A DNA stretch of 64,000 nucleotides, from positions 25,619,027 to 25,683,026 of the forward strand of contig JBBMOA010000017.1 in NCBI GenBank assembly GCA_037954235.1. Reading direction: 5' to 3'. The notes under the pieces were generated by a model. It was given only the letters and a program-made list of their open reading frames with translations. It was not told where the DNA came from and ran no database searches. This document shows, one piece after another, positions 12,301 through 25,105 of this stretch. The translations under genes were made by a program, and so were the position numbers. This DNA is from Aulostomus chinensis (taxonomy: Eukaryota; Chordata; Actinopteri; Syngnathiformes; Aulostomidae). Every line of letters begins with the position of its first letter. The first letter of the stretch is position 1.

Positions 12301-15247
12301 CAATTTAAAGGGATATTTCATCCCAAAAAGTGTATTTTGCCTCTGAAGTGCTCCCTAAATCCATTAGCTTCAAGCTAAACATACGTGTCTGGCTCTAATT
12401 GTAGTGATGCAGGAGGGAAGACCTCTCTGTGTGCTCAAGACTCCTGTTAGTGAGTACTTGAAAAGCTAAGTGCTCCACTTTTTTGGTGAAGCATAACTTG
12501 AGGCCCGGCTGATCTGTGTAAGACGGGTGGAGACAGACTGGCTGGATGGAGCGCTCCCTGTGAGGCAGCATCACGCCTGCTGCAGTCACACCTCTGACTG
12601 CAGAACGCCGGCGAGCTAGCCAACGTCTCGTGTTGATGAGGCTGTATTGGTGCAAACACACACGCACCCTCTCTGGGTGGAAGTGTCAAAGAGAGCCGAT
12701 GAATTCAGGAAGCGTCTGTTATTAATGACGTCATTGCTCATCCGTCCACTGCTGTTCCAGGTGATAAAGCAGGGCCTGTCAGCCAGCTCACTGTTGGATC
12801 GAGGAGTTCAGCTGATGGGAGACAACAACAGGTATTAAAACCACTTCTTATGTGTTATTATATTCATTTGTTGTATGTGTTCCTGTTCTCAACAGCTCAC
12901 AGATACGGCCTCACAATAACCTTTCAAGTAGCAACCTCCCCCATAGTCAAAGGTTTACAGGTCCTGCATAGTGAGACATGCGTTTTGTTTCTATGCAGTA
13001 CTCCGTATACTCCGCTGGATAAGAGAGCCATGGAGAACACGGACGAGGACACCACCACAGACGACTGGACTCTGGAGCAGCCGCTCACCCAGACCAGGAC
13101 CACGGCCATCGTAGAGGTCAAGGGTGCCATCAATGTGGTGCTCACCCCCCTCGTGGCCGAGTCCCTGGACAGGTAGCAGCCAGACCTCATCTGGTGACCA
13201 AAAGATGTTGTTTGTTCTTCCAGCTTTGGAGGCTGAAACATTTTGATTCCTCGTCACTGGATTTACACGAGGAATCGCAGTTGAGCTGTCGTTCCTGCTC
13301 GATGAGGTCATTTATTATATTTGGGAACGAATACAAGAAGAAGAAGATCAGTTTTAACTGATGTCATGATTATGATGTGATTTATGACATCAAAGCTCAT
13401 TCGCATTTGCACAAACAAACTTCTGTGACTTGAGGAAAGTTTTCATGACCAAACGTTCTCCCGACTTTTCTGTTAAAGCATGAACGAACAATTCCGGGAT
13501 TGAATTTATCAGCTCATATTTAGCTAAACGTTATGGAAAGCTGCGTAGTTTGATACAATATAAACATGTTGACTTGAAGTGAAGCACATAAACTCTCATA
13601 TTCAGGTATTTTTGAAGCAAATATGCCTGATTTTTCACATTTTCTGGGTTTTTATTTGTTAATCACAAACTTCACCGGGCCTGGAAATGGCCTTGTTAGA
13701 ATTCTGGAGCGTTTTCTTTTTTTCATGAGTGTCTGAACCCAGATTAGAGGGAAAGCTAAATATCACATTGTTATTCTCATTGAAGGGGCTTGGGATGTTT
13801 TTAAGACCGTAGCATTCCCTCTGTAGCCAGGACGCCGCTGTAGCATCATGGGGTTTGACATGCTTTTAGCCTTCAAGGTATTTTGTTCCTTGCTGTTATT
13901 TCAGGTAAATTGTGATGAATGACGCAGCTCCATGGTGAAGTCTCTATGCTGTTGTTGCTAAATATCAAATACAAAGGTTTGATTTCAGCTGTATTGTGTG
14001 TCACAGGTACATTGAGTCCATGGTCCACTTCGCCAGTATCCGCCATCCTGCAGCGATTCTAGACGACCTGCATGGCAAAGTTCTCAACGAGGCCTACCAG
14101 ATCAGCAAGTCCACCGTCTCGGAGTCCGTAAGTCAAACAAACAAGACAATCAGATGTGTGGGGGCTTCTGTTCTCAATGTTTTAAGATGTCACTGAATCA
14201 TCCAGCTGATGTTGAAAAAGAATCCTAGCCAACTTGTGTTTTGATCTGCACAGAGCCAAGCAGGCAAGCAGGAGCACAAGCTTTCCAAGACAGAGGGCAC
14301 CACCCCCGGCTCCCTCAATATCTCCCACGGCCAGACGGACCTGTCCGTCAAACCAGATAATGTGAAAATCAAGGGCCTCCAAGCCAACGTCTCCATCCCC
14401 AAGGTAAGACCCTGAATAATGAGAGACCTTGAGTCTTCCTGAAAATGCGCTGCGACCAGGAGCGGTTCAAGAGCAAACACGGAGCCCTGAGTGTTGCCGT
14501 ACATCACTTCACTAGAACAACAACCAATCTGAGCTTGGCAGTCGAGTTGAGTCCTGACGGTGGTTCACCGCAGGAAGCCACGCCGGCCACATTTGTCTAG
14601 TTTAATGTAGAAATGATCGTTGTTGAGAAGTGCACGCTTTGCTGCATTGATGTCAGTTTAGACAATAAACTCAAGTTAAAATATACAGAAGAGTGCCTGC
14701 CAATTAATCAGCTGTCAGAAACTTTCACTCTCTAATAACAGCCTTAAAAACCAGTCCCGAAGGTAACAGGAAGTAGCTGATACATTTCTGTCATCAGCAC
14801 CTCTCTTTGAGGACTCAGGTCTCTTGGGTTGACTTGTGTTTCTGTTTTGTTGTGTTTCCCTGCAGGTGAACCTCTGCCTGCTGCAGGCGTCGGTGGAGGA
14901 GGGATCGCCGTCCTCCTCCAGTAAGTGTGTCACGCACGTGTCTCTGGTGGCGCTGTGCTTCGACAGGATCGCCACCCAGTTCAGAATGAATAGGTAATAC
15001 TTTCACGATCCCTCATCCTGCTATCATGTGTGTCTGTGTGTGTCTGTGTGTGAATTTGTGGGTACATCAATCTGTTCCCACAGTCACATTGTGAGTCCTC
15101 GCTTCCCTCCCGGGGACAGATAGCAAGTCTATATAATGGAGCTCATTAATTCCAGAGTGAAGAGGTTAAGGTGAGGTCAGCCGTTGTCAGCTGCTGTTTA
15201 TGGATTGAGCGAGTCAGTGAAATGGTCTCTCAGGTGATGGAGGCATG

Positions 15248-15287
<40 letters not shown>

Positions 15288-18200
15288 TCTGCAGTAACCA
15301 ACTGTACGTATCTGCTGCAGATGAAGCTTTAAAAAGCCTGAAATTCAGCCGTCACCTCATCTGTGTTATTCCCTCAAGAAGCTGAAACCATTGTCCATGC
15401 TAGTTAACAGCTGATGAATGTTTCTAGGCCTGATTAATCAAATTAATCAAAACCAATACTTGCAGTCTAACTGTGAGTTAGTCTACCATTTCAGATTAGA
15501 TTCTGTGGCACTGCAGAGACGTCCTTCTGCTGACTTGAGAAAACATCTTCGTCTGATTCAGATCCCTCAAAAATCCCACTGTTATCGTGTTCATGGTGGT
15601 TTCTCTGTCTCTGTTCAGGGGCATCGTGGAGGAAACGCCCAACACCACAGAACATGGCCGACCCTCGGTGATGCTGGAGAAATACGCCTCAGCCACCAAG
15701 ATGCAGCCTCAGTCGTCTGGCTCGCTGCGCTCCAACGCTGGCATTGAAAAAGGCAAAGAAATCGCTGCCAGGCTCAACATCCATCGCATCCACAGCCAGC
15801 TCCGAGGCCTGGACTCCACAGGTCGGTCCCTCAGGCGTCCTGGCGCTCCTCTGACCACGTCAGCCACTGAAGGGCTGCAGGTTTTACTGCTCAGACAGAT
15901 CTGGAAAAACTGTGGCATCATTTCATCGCTCAGCACATTTACCTGTCACACGTCAGGATGCATCTGATGAGTTTAAGTGTTCATTTTTTCTGTTGCTCCT
16001 CCAGACATCGGCACCTGCGCCATCACAGCCATTCCTGTTGAGAAGTCCAAAGTTCTGTTTGGCCTGGAGGAGATCGAGGAGTTCTCTCTGGTGGATGAGA
16101 CGGATGCTCAGTCCGCGGGTGATCATGGCCGCACCACCGCCTCTCTGGAGAAATGGGGATGGATCATGTTTGAATGTGGCATCGAGAACCTCACGGTCAG
16201 AGGTAGGCCAGTCCTCGCAGGAGGAAACTCTCTTCCATCGTTTCTCAGTCGGTGTAACTTGGTGTGACTCTGTGTGGTGCAGGGGGCCGTCAGTCAGGAG
16301 CCATTCTGTACAATGCGTTCGGCATGATGGGACGTTCGGACGCGGGGGGGAAGACTGGTGTTTCTAAGTCTAATGGATCAACAGGCTCCCAGACCGGCAG
16401 TGGCTACAGCACTGACGTGTCCGACGACAACCTGCCACATGATGCTGTTAGCCCCGCCTCTGATGTCAATGAGCAGTCAGACTCAGACGACCAGGTGAGA
16501 TGCTGGGAAATCATTTCGGCTGTAAATACGTCTCCCTACCTCACAGTGATCAAACTGTAGCTTTGTGTACTGGCCGTTCCTCCACAGTTACTGCAGTATG
16601 CAGTACAAGTATCACAATACAGAGATTTGTGGGAAAAGGAGGAAACGTCTCGATGAGTTGAGTCGTGGGGTTCAAACTTTCCTCATTCAGGACGTGAGAG
16701 TTCATCTTTGATGGTGACAGAGCCGAGTTTTACCCAGTGATGAACGCTTCAACTTTCTCAAACTGGAACATAAAGAAGCTCAACGCTTCGCCACACTGTT
16801 GGCGTTGTGGTATCGCGTGAAAACATGACGCTGTCGATGAGAGGTTCAAATGCTCTGGTGCTCACAGGCCCTCAGTGTCACTTCAGTCGCTGAATGAAAT
16901 TGTTTGAAGCTCGGTTCACTGTTCTCCCCTCCTTGTTAACAAACATGCTGCTCATCTCAGCCTGTAAACACTGAACGTCATTTGTCTTTTTTTCTTTCTT
17001 CTTTTTTCGGTGCAAACATGCAAATGTCACAGCCGTGTCACCAAACTGTGATTCAGATTTGATTCTCTATCTTGCTCACCGCCACGCATTCCTGGAGAGT
17101 CGGATGAGTCTTATTTGTCGAGCTTCATCAGAATGAGAGAGAGAGATGTGAACAGAAGTAACAGGTGAAGCTGTAACTCCTGCTCTCGTCTGCTATGTAG
17201 GATGAAGGGGTGGAGTCAGACGACCTGAAGAAGGACCTGCCCCTCATGCCTCCACCACCCGACTCCAGCAGCATGAAGCTGACCATCAGGGAGATCTGGT
17301 TCAGTTTTGCTGCTCCCACTAATGTGCGGTCACCTTCGCAAGCCATCTCCAGGTCAGAGTAATAGAAGGTCATATGGTCAATGTCACCGTGCTGTAGGAC
17401 GCCAGTGTCTTGTGCTGCATCTACACAAGCTGCTCAACTCCTGATTAGAAAAACAACTGCGTTGCTGCTTGAGGTGCTCATTAATCGCTGGCTTTCAGTG
17501 TTACTCATCAAAACAGCAGTACTAGACTCACGACTGCGATACTGCTATTTGTTTACAGTGCTATGCTGTTGCTACCCTGGTCAAACGCTAACTTTAGTTA
17601 CGTGCTAATGTTCACCTCTAGCCAAAGCTAACTGCTGACTGTGTGGAACCATGTTCACTACCACCAAGGCAAGAGTGGGCAAAGTCTTTTGTACTGAAAG
17701 ATCATGTTCATGTTGTTACAGTGACTCAAAACCTGCCGTTTGTTTTCCATGAGCTTTTTGATAAAACCGGCCAGGCAGAACTCACTGCTGCAAAGGCTAC
17801 AGCTAACGTTAGCGTGTTCACCTTTTTCTGATGAAAAACTGTGAGCATGTTCTTGTCAAGTCAACCAATCAGGAGGGGGCTTTTCCGAGGTAGTCATGTA
17901 CCCTAAATTATTCACTGGTTCCTGCGATTGAAACACAGCTGAGTTCCTTAAAAGGTTCCTAGTCGGTGGGCAAAGTTTCCGCAGCCCCAATGCACCCGAG
18001 GCTGTTTCTCCTCTGTTGACCAGGATGCATCTGGAATGTTTGGGGGTGTATTGACGGTGTTGTGTTTACAGGCAGTTGAATCTACTCAGCACAGCCACAC
18101 CAGCCATCGGCGCCTGGTTGGTTCCCATCGACCAGCTCAAATCTTCTCTACGCAAACTGGACATGGAAGGAACTCTGCGCGTGTGTGCTGTCATGGGCTG

Positions 18201-21200
18201 CATCATGACTGAGGCCCTGGAGGTCAGCGGCCATCAGTGGACACACACATTAACCCACGGGAACGCCAATGAATCGGCTTGTTTTCTCACTTTTCCATCA
18301 CTGTTTGTTGTCATTGAGCAGAAAAAGAGCATCCACATCCCGATCCGGAGCAAGTACAACCGCGTGACTAAAAGAGCTCGTTACCTGTATGAGAATCCCT
18401 CCTGCATGCTCTGCAACATCCTGCACCGCTACCTGCAGCAGGCCGACTACTCGGTCATAGAGGAGGCGACCATGGTGAGTGCGTGACCTCCCAGGCGTCT
18501 ATCCAAATGTTTTATGGCCATTCATTCTAAGTGCTGTTGGCTCCCCTTCAGTGCTTCCAGTAAACAAGCATTTTGACAGCCTTTGTTCTTTTTTCCCCTG
18601 CAGAATGATGGCGTGCCAGCCCTTGTGACGCTAAAGAAGGGTCTGGTAGCTTTGGCCAGACAGTGGATGAAATTCATTGTGGTCACTCAGGGCTTTAAGG
18701 CTATTGGTCTGATGAGGCCCAATCAGCTAACTAAGCCCAAAGAGCCTCTGCAGAACCTGGCTGAGACCATCTTGGGCCTGGACAATGGTGCTGCGCTGCA
18801 GAGTGACACAAGTGCTGACGGAGCAGAGTTTGAGTTTGATGCAGGTGGGAAGTGTTGCTGACCCTCAGTGGGAACTCTGGCTGTCTGACAGGCTGATAGG
18901 ATCTTAGAGCAGTCACATGGTTCTTCTTAGAGTTTTATTTCATGTCATTTTTGTGAAGCCGCAGTGAGTGAACACACCATGTTGCTGGAGGGAGCATGCA
19001 GTCGACCGCCACCAAAGGAGGCAAACACTGCTGTCAGCGGGGTGGAGATCATGAGGAAGCTTTCCAAGTCCCACACACACAGCGAGTCTGCACTTAGGAT
19101 AAAGGTATTACTTTGAGTTCCAGGCAATGCTTTACCTCAGGAGTGTTTTTCACCTCTCAAGTACTCGCTAACTGGTGGTTTGAGATGTTTTTCCCTCCTG
19201 CATTTCTACTGTGTGACTCCGGAATGCAGAAGCAGTCAGCCTTGTATGTTTAGCTTGAAGCTAACGGAGACTGATGGCTAACAACAGCTAAACTGGCCAA
19301 AACCGTCAGTTACAAACACTCAAGGTTGTCATCCGGTTTAATCCATGTCTTCATTACCCGGACGTATGATCAGTAATCCACAGCACTTCCAGTTATCACT
19401 CCTTCACAGTTGCAGAGTTTAATAAATATTCTAAAAAAATCCCCACCCGTTCCTAATCATATCCAGGGTACAGATGTGCCGAACAAATGTAATGAATATT
19501 TAGACTCTCATGTATTTCCATACTTCTAAAGATCAAATACATCATAAACATCTAATACTGTGTATTAAAAAACAGATTGTATGTAAAGTTTGGCACCTAT
19601 CCTGGAACATAAACACCGATACACCCTGCTAGCAAGGGAGGTGGCACTGCATGTGGGGGGGTGTTAAGATGGTGATGTTGCTGTTGGAGAGCAGAAGGTA
19701 TCGGATCTGAAATCAGCTCCAGTCTGCAGAATTTTGCTGCCAAATTAGAAAGTGGTGTGCGAGTATTTTCAGTCTAAGAGTATGTGACAGCTGTTTGGCT
19801 GCTTCGTCAAAGTCCTACAACCTCAACTTCAGAGTAAAACTTGACACAATATGACCCCCTCCAGGGTTCCCACCCCTACCAGTCTCTGAGCTACACCAGT
19901 GGGGACACAGCGGCCGACTCCCCCGCCCACGTGAGCCGTGCCGGCCTGCCCGCCAAGGACAGCCCCAGGAAGGAGAGTCTCCTGAGCAACCTCACAGGAA
20001 GCTTCCGTAGCCTGCACAACCTGCTGGAGGGCACGCCACAGAGGAACGAAGTGTCAGCTGCCACCGCCGCCAAGAGCAGCTCACTCACTCGCACAGGTAC
20101 TCGCACCTGGGCCTCATGGCTGCAACGTGCAGGTGTTATTCCAGCCACTCCCACCTGGATCATGAAACATGGGACCTTTTTCTGTTTTGCAGTTTTATAA
20201 CAGTGTGTGTTTGCTTTCCAAGGAAAAAAGCTCTAGGTTCCTGTAATCTAAGCAAACCTTGCTGGTAACATGAAATCACCAGTAATTCCTATCAAGACCT
20301 CTTGGCCTCAGCAGCAAAGCCCTGATTCGTACCTTTGTGTAAACAGGCAGGACTGAGGGGTGTTCAGGCTGTATGTTTGCAGTACTTTGGGTGAAGTGCA
20401 ACAGAGGAGTGGAGATGTGCTGCAGCAGCTATAATGTTACTGTGTTCATGGGAATATCAGGTTTGGCAGGCGTTTGGTCGTAAATCAAAGAGGCGGACAA
20501 GTTCAGATGTAGACCAGCTGGTGGTGCTAGATGATAAGTGAAAGGATCCTGAGGGGAACATGAGAGTGTGTGCATCCTTTCAGTCGGTGCGTTTAGCAGA
20601 TGTTGAGTTATTTCACCAGACAGGAGAAAACTGTGCTTGAGTTCCAGAAGAAGATTGAGTGATCAGAGTTATGAGGTCTCACCCTCTCATATCTGTGTCG
20701 GGTCCAAATCAGTCTGTCCAGTCGGTCTGGAGGGTCTGGAGCAGAGGCAGACTTCAGGAGCTCCCCTGGGACTGCTCATCTGAGTACACGCCTCACTGCC
20801 CTTGTTGATGTGGTGGTGCTGGCAGGTTAATGTTCCTAAAATTAACTACAAAAATCACCGTATTTTTATCCACTAAAGGTTTGGGACGCACTTCCGTCAC
20901 ATAAAGTCAAACTTCTTCTGTTGCTGGTGTTAAGAAATCGCTCAAGACTTGTTTGTATGGCCTTCCTTTATATTGATGTACCTCTTAATAAGCTGTTCCT
21001 GATAAGTTTTCTTTTATGTAAAGACAGTTTTGACCTTTTTATGACCTGTTATTGTGTTTGTTTCCCTTCCTCTCTTATGTCCGTGTCTCTGGTCCTCAGG
21101 GACGGACATGCTGACGGAGCACCCGCTGCTGTCCGAGCCCTCCTCCGTCAGCTTCTACAACTGGATGTCTAATGCTGTAGGTAACAGAGGTGGTGCTCCA

Positions 21201-24200
21201 GTCCAGGACTCACCAGTCAGCCGCTCCCAGCACAACAGCCTGCAGACAGGTGAGTCATCTCAGGGTCAGCGTTTAACTGGGAAGCTCCTCCGCCATGTAG
21301 AAGAAGGCTCTTAAATACCTGGGGGCCACTGACTGTCCAGTCCTGCTGGAAATGGGATGTGATGCTGTTACAATAGATACTTAACTTTTTTTCTTTTATG
21401 TCTTCACAGTTCATTTAGTAAAATAGTTTCCACAGCCAAGGAACTCCATAAACTACCTTCACATGTCACTGTTTCACTAGAACCTCTGGATTCTCCTGTC
21501 CAGCTCTACCAGTACCAGTCGCTACCGTCCGTTATCAGTCCAGAAGGAGGCCAGGGTTCGTTCCTCGGTGTTGTGCTGTTGGTGACCTAGCTACCAAACC
21601 TGAGTGCAGTCATTTGTTAGTCTCGCTAGTAAAATGGTTGCCTACAACTCACAATCAGTGCGTTTGTCTTTGTGAATATCACATGATCGTCTTGATCTGT
21701 TTGGGATTGATTAACTGCTAGTTACTAGACGATTTTTCCAAAAAGTCCCATGTTTTTAATCGATGATACTCAGTAAATGCCTGTACTGTATGATTTAGAG
21801 CTAATTAATGATGCGTGTACTGACCTTGCTCATAGTACCACTGAAGTGGAAAAGTAGAGAGAGTCGGGGATGCAGGAGAAGAAAAAGAATCTGACCCCCC
21901 CCCCCCCCCCCGTGATGCCAGCAATGACATACCATGTCATGAATGCAGCCATTATTATTTCTCTAGTTTCCATTTTTCTGTTTCTCTCGTCCGACGGTGG
22001 AAGCACTGCACTGCTCATGAAATAATCCCATTGTTTCAAATAGAAAAGAGTTCAATGAAAGCTTTAGCATCTGCTCCTTCTCAACAAGCTGCTGTTCCAG
22101 GCAGCACAGCCAGATGGAGACCCAGCAACTCTGGAGTCTACATGTGGAGGCTGCTGGAGGCACACGCACGCACACACACACTATGGGACTCTTACTCTTA
22201 TTATTACTGGGCACATGTGGGCGTTGTAATGATTCAGCTGACAGTTGGTCAATAACAGCAACCTTGTAAGTGCGACCCCTCGAAAACTGCAGATGAGCAT
22301 TGACTCTAAATTACTTTCTGAAAACTGCAGTGGCAAACTGACCACATATTCAACCACCGTCAACAGGAGAAGCAGCCAGGTACCAGCTGTGACCCGGGCC
22401 TGTTCAATGGTACAGACACGGGCTTCCTATCCAAATGATGATCATCCAGTAGTGGAGTAAAGTGGGCTAAAAGGAATCAAGTGGTAGCGTTGTACTCCGC
22501 GGATCCTCTGCTGTTGTGCTACATGTGAGTGGGGAGAGCCAGAGAATGAAGTCTCATCAGTTCAACTTTGTTTATATGACACGTCAAGTTCACCTCAATG
22601 TGCTTCTCACACCAGAGAAATTAAAGAAGAAAAATGCAGTCAAATTACATTAAGAATAGTTTTATTAATAAAACCAAGTACGTACAGAGTAGATCTGAAT
22701 TCTTCTGATCAGTTTAGCGTAAAGAGGCCCAACTGTTCCCCGTGAGCAGGCACTGGTGAGGGACCGTCTGTCTCAACCAGTTGGAGTGAAAGAAAGCAGG
22801 AATACTTGAAGCAGAATAAAAATATATGAACGAATAAACACACCAATGACAGAGTCGATATCAAAGCAATGCAAAGTAGCAGCACATCCACAAAGAAAAC
22901 AGTCCACTGTGTTGTCGGGAACTTAGAGAACCTTAAGGTTCTGTTCATCCTTCACAGCACCGCAGCTCTCAGCCATTCAGCCTCTGAGCTCCACGCTCGA
23001 CATCACTCCTCCCTCACCAGCAGCTCATCACTGGAGCCGCGAGCGTGGATCGCTGGAAGATCTATCTTGCCCTCACATTTGTCAGAGGGAGCGTTGTTTA
23101 TATGTGAGCCGTGTCTGGATCTGAGCCGGCGATGATGAGCGTTGTCATCGTCTGCTTCCCCAGGTGCCACTCAGAGTGAGCACAGCAGCTCAGGTTCCCC
23201 TGAACTCTGGTGTTTGTGCCTGCTGTTCCGCTCACTGCAGCGTCTTTGTCAGGGGACGATCAGCTGCTCATGTACATGTGCACACAGGTGGAACCTGCAA
23301 CCTGCCCACCATCCCCTCGGCATCCGACTTCAACACGGTGCTGTCCAGCGACCAGAACACCCTGGATGGGACCCACTCCCAGCATTCCCAGCACAGCACC
23401 AGCCAGGACGACATGGCCGACATTGAGGAGGGGAACCAGTGTCCAGCTGCTGTTCAACTGGCTGATGCTCAGGTGCTCTAAAAACATCTGTCCAGTATTT
23501 GGTATGATTTGAATCAATTTTACAGTGAAAATGGGCTGAGTATTTGGTGAATACTTGAAAGTACTTGAAAATACTTGCATTTTGACTTTCACAAACCAGT
23601 CAGGTATCATGATGTTCACTCTGGTTCTTGGTATCTGTGTATCCCCCCTCAGGTGGTTTTCAAGCCTCTGCTGAGCTACACCGGCATCCAGGCCCAGGAC
23701 GCCACTCCTCTGAGTTACAAGATGTATTTTGGAGAACACTTGTCTTTTTCAGGCAACCTGGAATGTCTCCGAGCAGATATCGTTGACTCTGACACCTCCA
23801 AAGAACGCAAAAACAAGAGAGGCAAAAGGTAAATTTGAATCACGATGTGTGAAAACACCTGAGTTCCTTCTTGTCGAGGTGGATTTGTTGCATCTCCACT
23901 GCAGTCAGGAGTGTCCAACGTCTTCTTGATGATATGAATTTCCAGGCAGGGCCTGATCAACCTCCCTCCTCTTGAGTTCAAGCCGGCGCTGCTGATCGAG
24001 ACCTTCAGTCTAAACGCCGTGGTGATGGAGAAGTCCACCAGCGCTCCACAGGGTCCCACCGCAGCCCCCCTCTCCTTCCACGACCTCAACCGTCGCCACT
24101 ACAACACGTTCCACTGTGACTTCACCATGGCCTGCCAGGCCATCAGCCAGCGGGTGGACATGGCCCTGGTGCGCCTCATCCACCAGTTCAGCACCATGAT

Positions 24201-25052
24201 CGATGACATCAAGGCAACCCAGACGGACATCAAGCTGAGCCGCTACACTGCTGGCTCTGCCTCCCCCACCCCCACCTTCAAGGCCCGACCCTACCGCCAC
24301 TTCAGGTCGTCTGACTTCAGCCGCAGCTCCCGGGGAAGTCTTAACGGGGCGGGACGCAGCGGGACACAAACCCTGAAGAGCAAGAGAGGCATGAGTGGAG
24401 GTGGGGGAGCAGGTGGAGGAGGAGCAGGGGTGGGGGCTGGATTACCTCCTAACGGACCTCCATCAGGCATGGACACGCTGGGGAGAAGAGAGCCTCGTGG
24501 ACGCAGCTCGCTGGGACGCTCGGAGCGACGCACCTCAAAGGTAACAAGGATAAAGAAGTTGTCAACCTTCGTGCTGGCGTCTCAGTGGGAGTCCCTGGTT
24601 CAGAAGCTCCTGAGCAAACTCAGATTAGAAACATGAGAGGGACATGAGACGAGGGTGCGTGCTTCTCACCACATGACGAATGATGCTGGAAATCCAGGAA
24701 TGAATCCAATTTTGACACCATCTTGCTGTGCTGCGCTCTCTGAGGTTGTAGAAACAGAGGCAGTGGAAACTGGTGGATGTTGTCTGGAGGCTTGACTAAC
24801 CACCCGCAGGTCATGTTTCAGGTGACAGGAATGTTCTTTGGTAGATTTAGCTGGATTGAGCTCCAAGCAGGCTGCCTCTTAGTCCCATCAGTCCCAGGAA
24901 GTCATCTGCTGCAGCTGAAATGGTTTGAAAAGGCTTCTAATTGTAAATATGAGCATGAGATCATGCAGTCTGCCACGCAGTTACACTCGCAACCTCTAGA
25001 TGGAGCAAGTAGATGATGAAACCCTTTGAGGACCACCACCATTGAGCGAATG

Positions 25053-25105
<53 letters not shown>

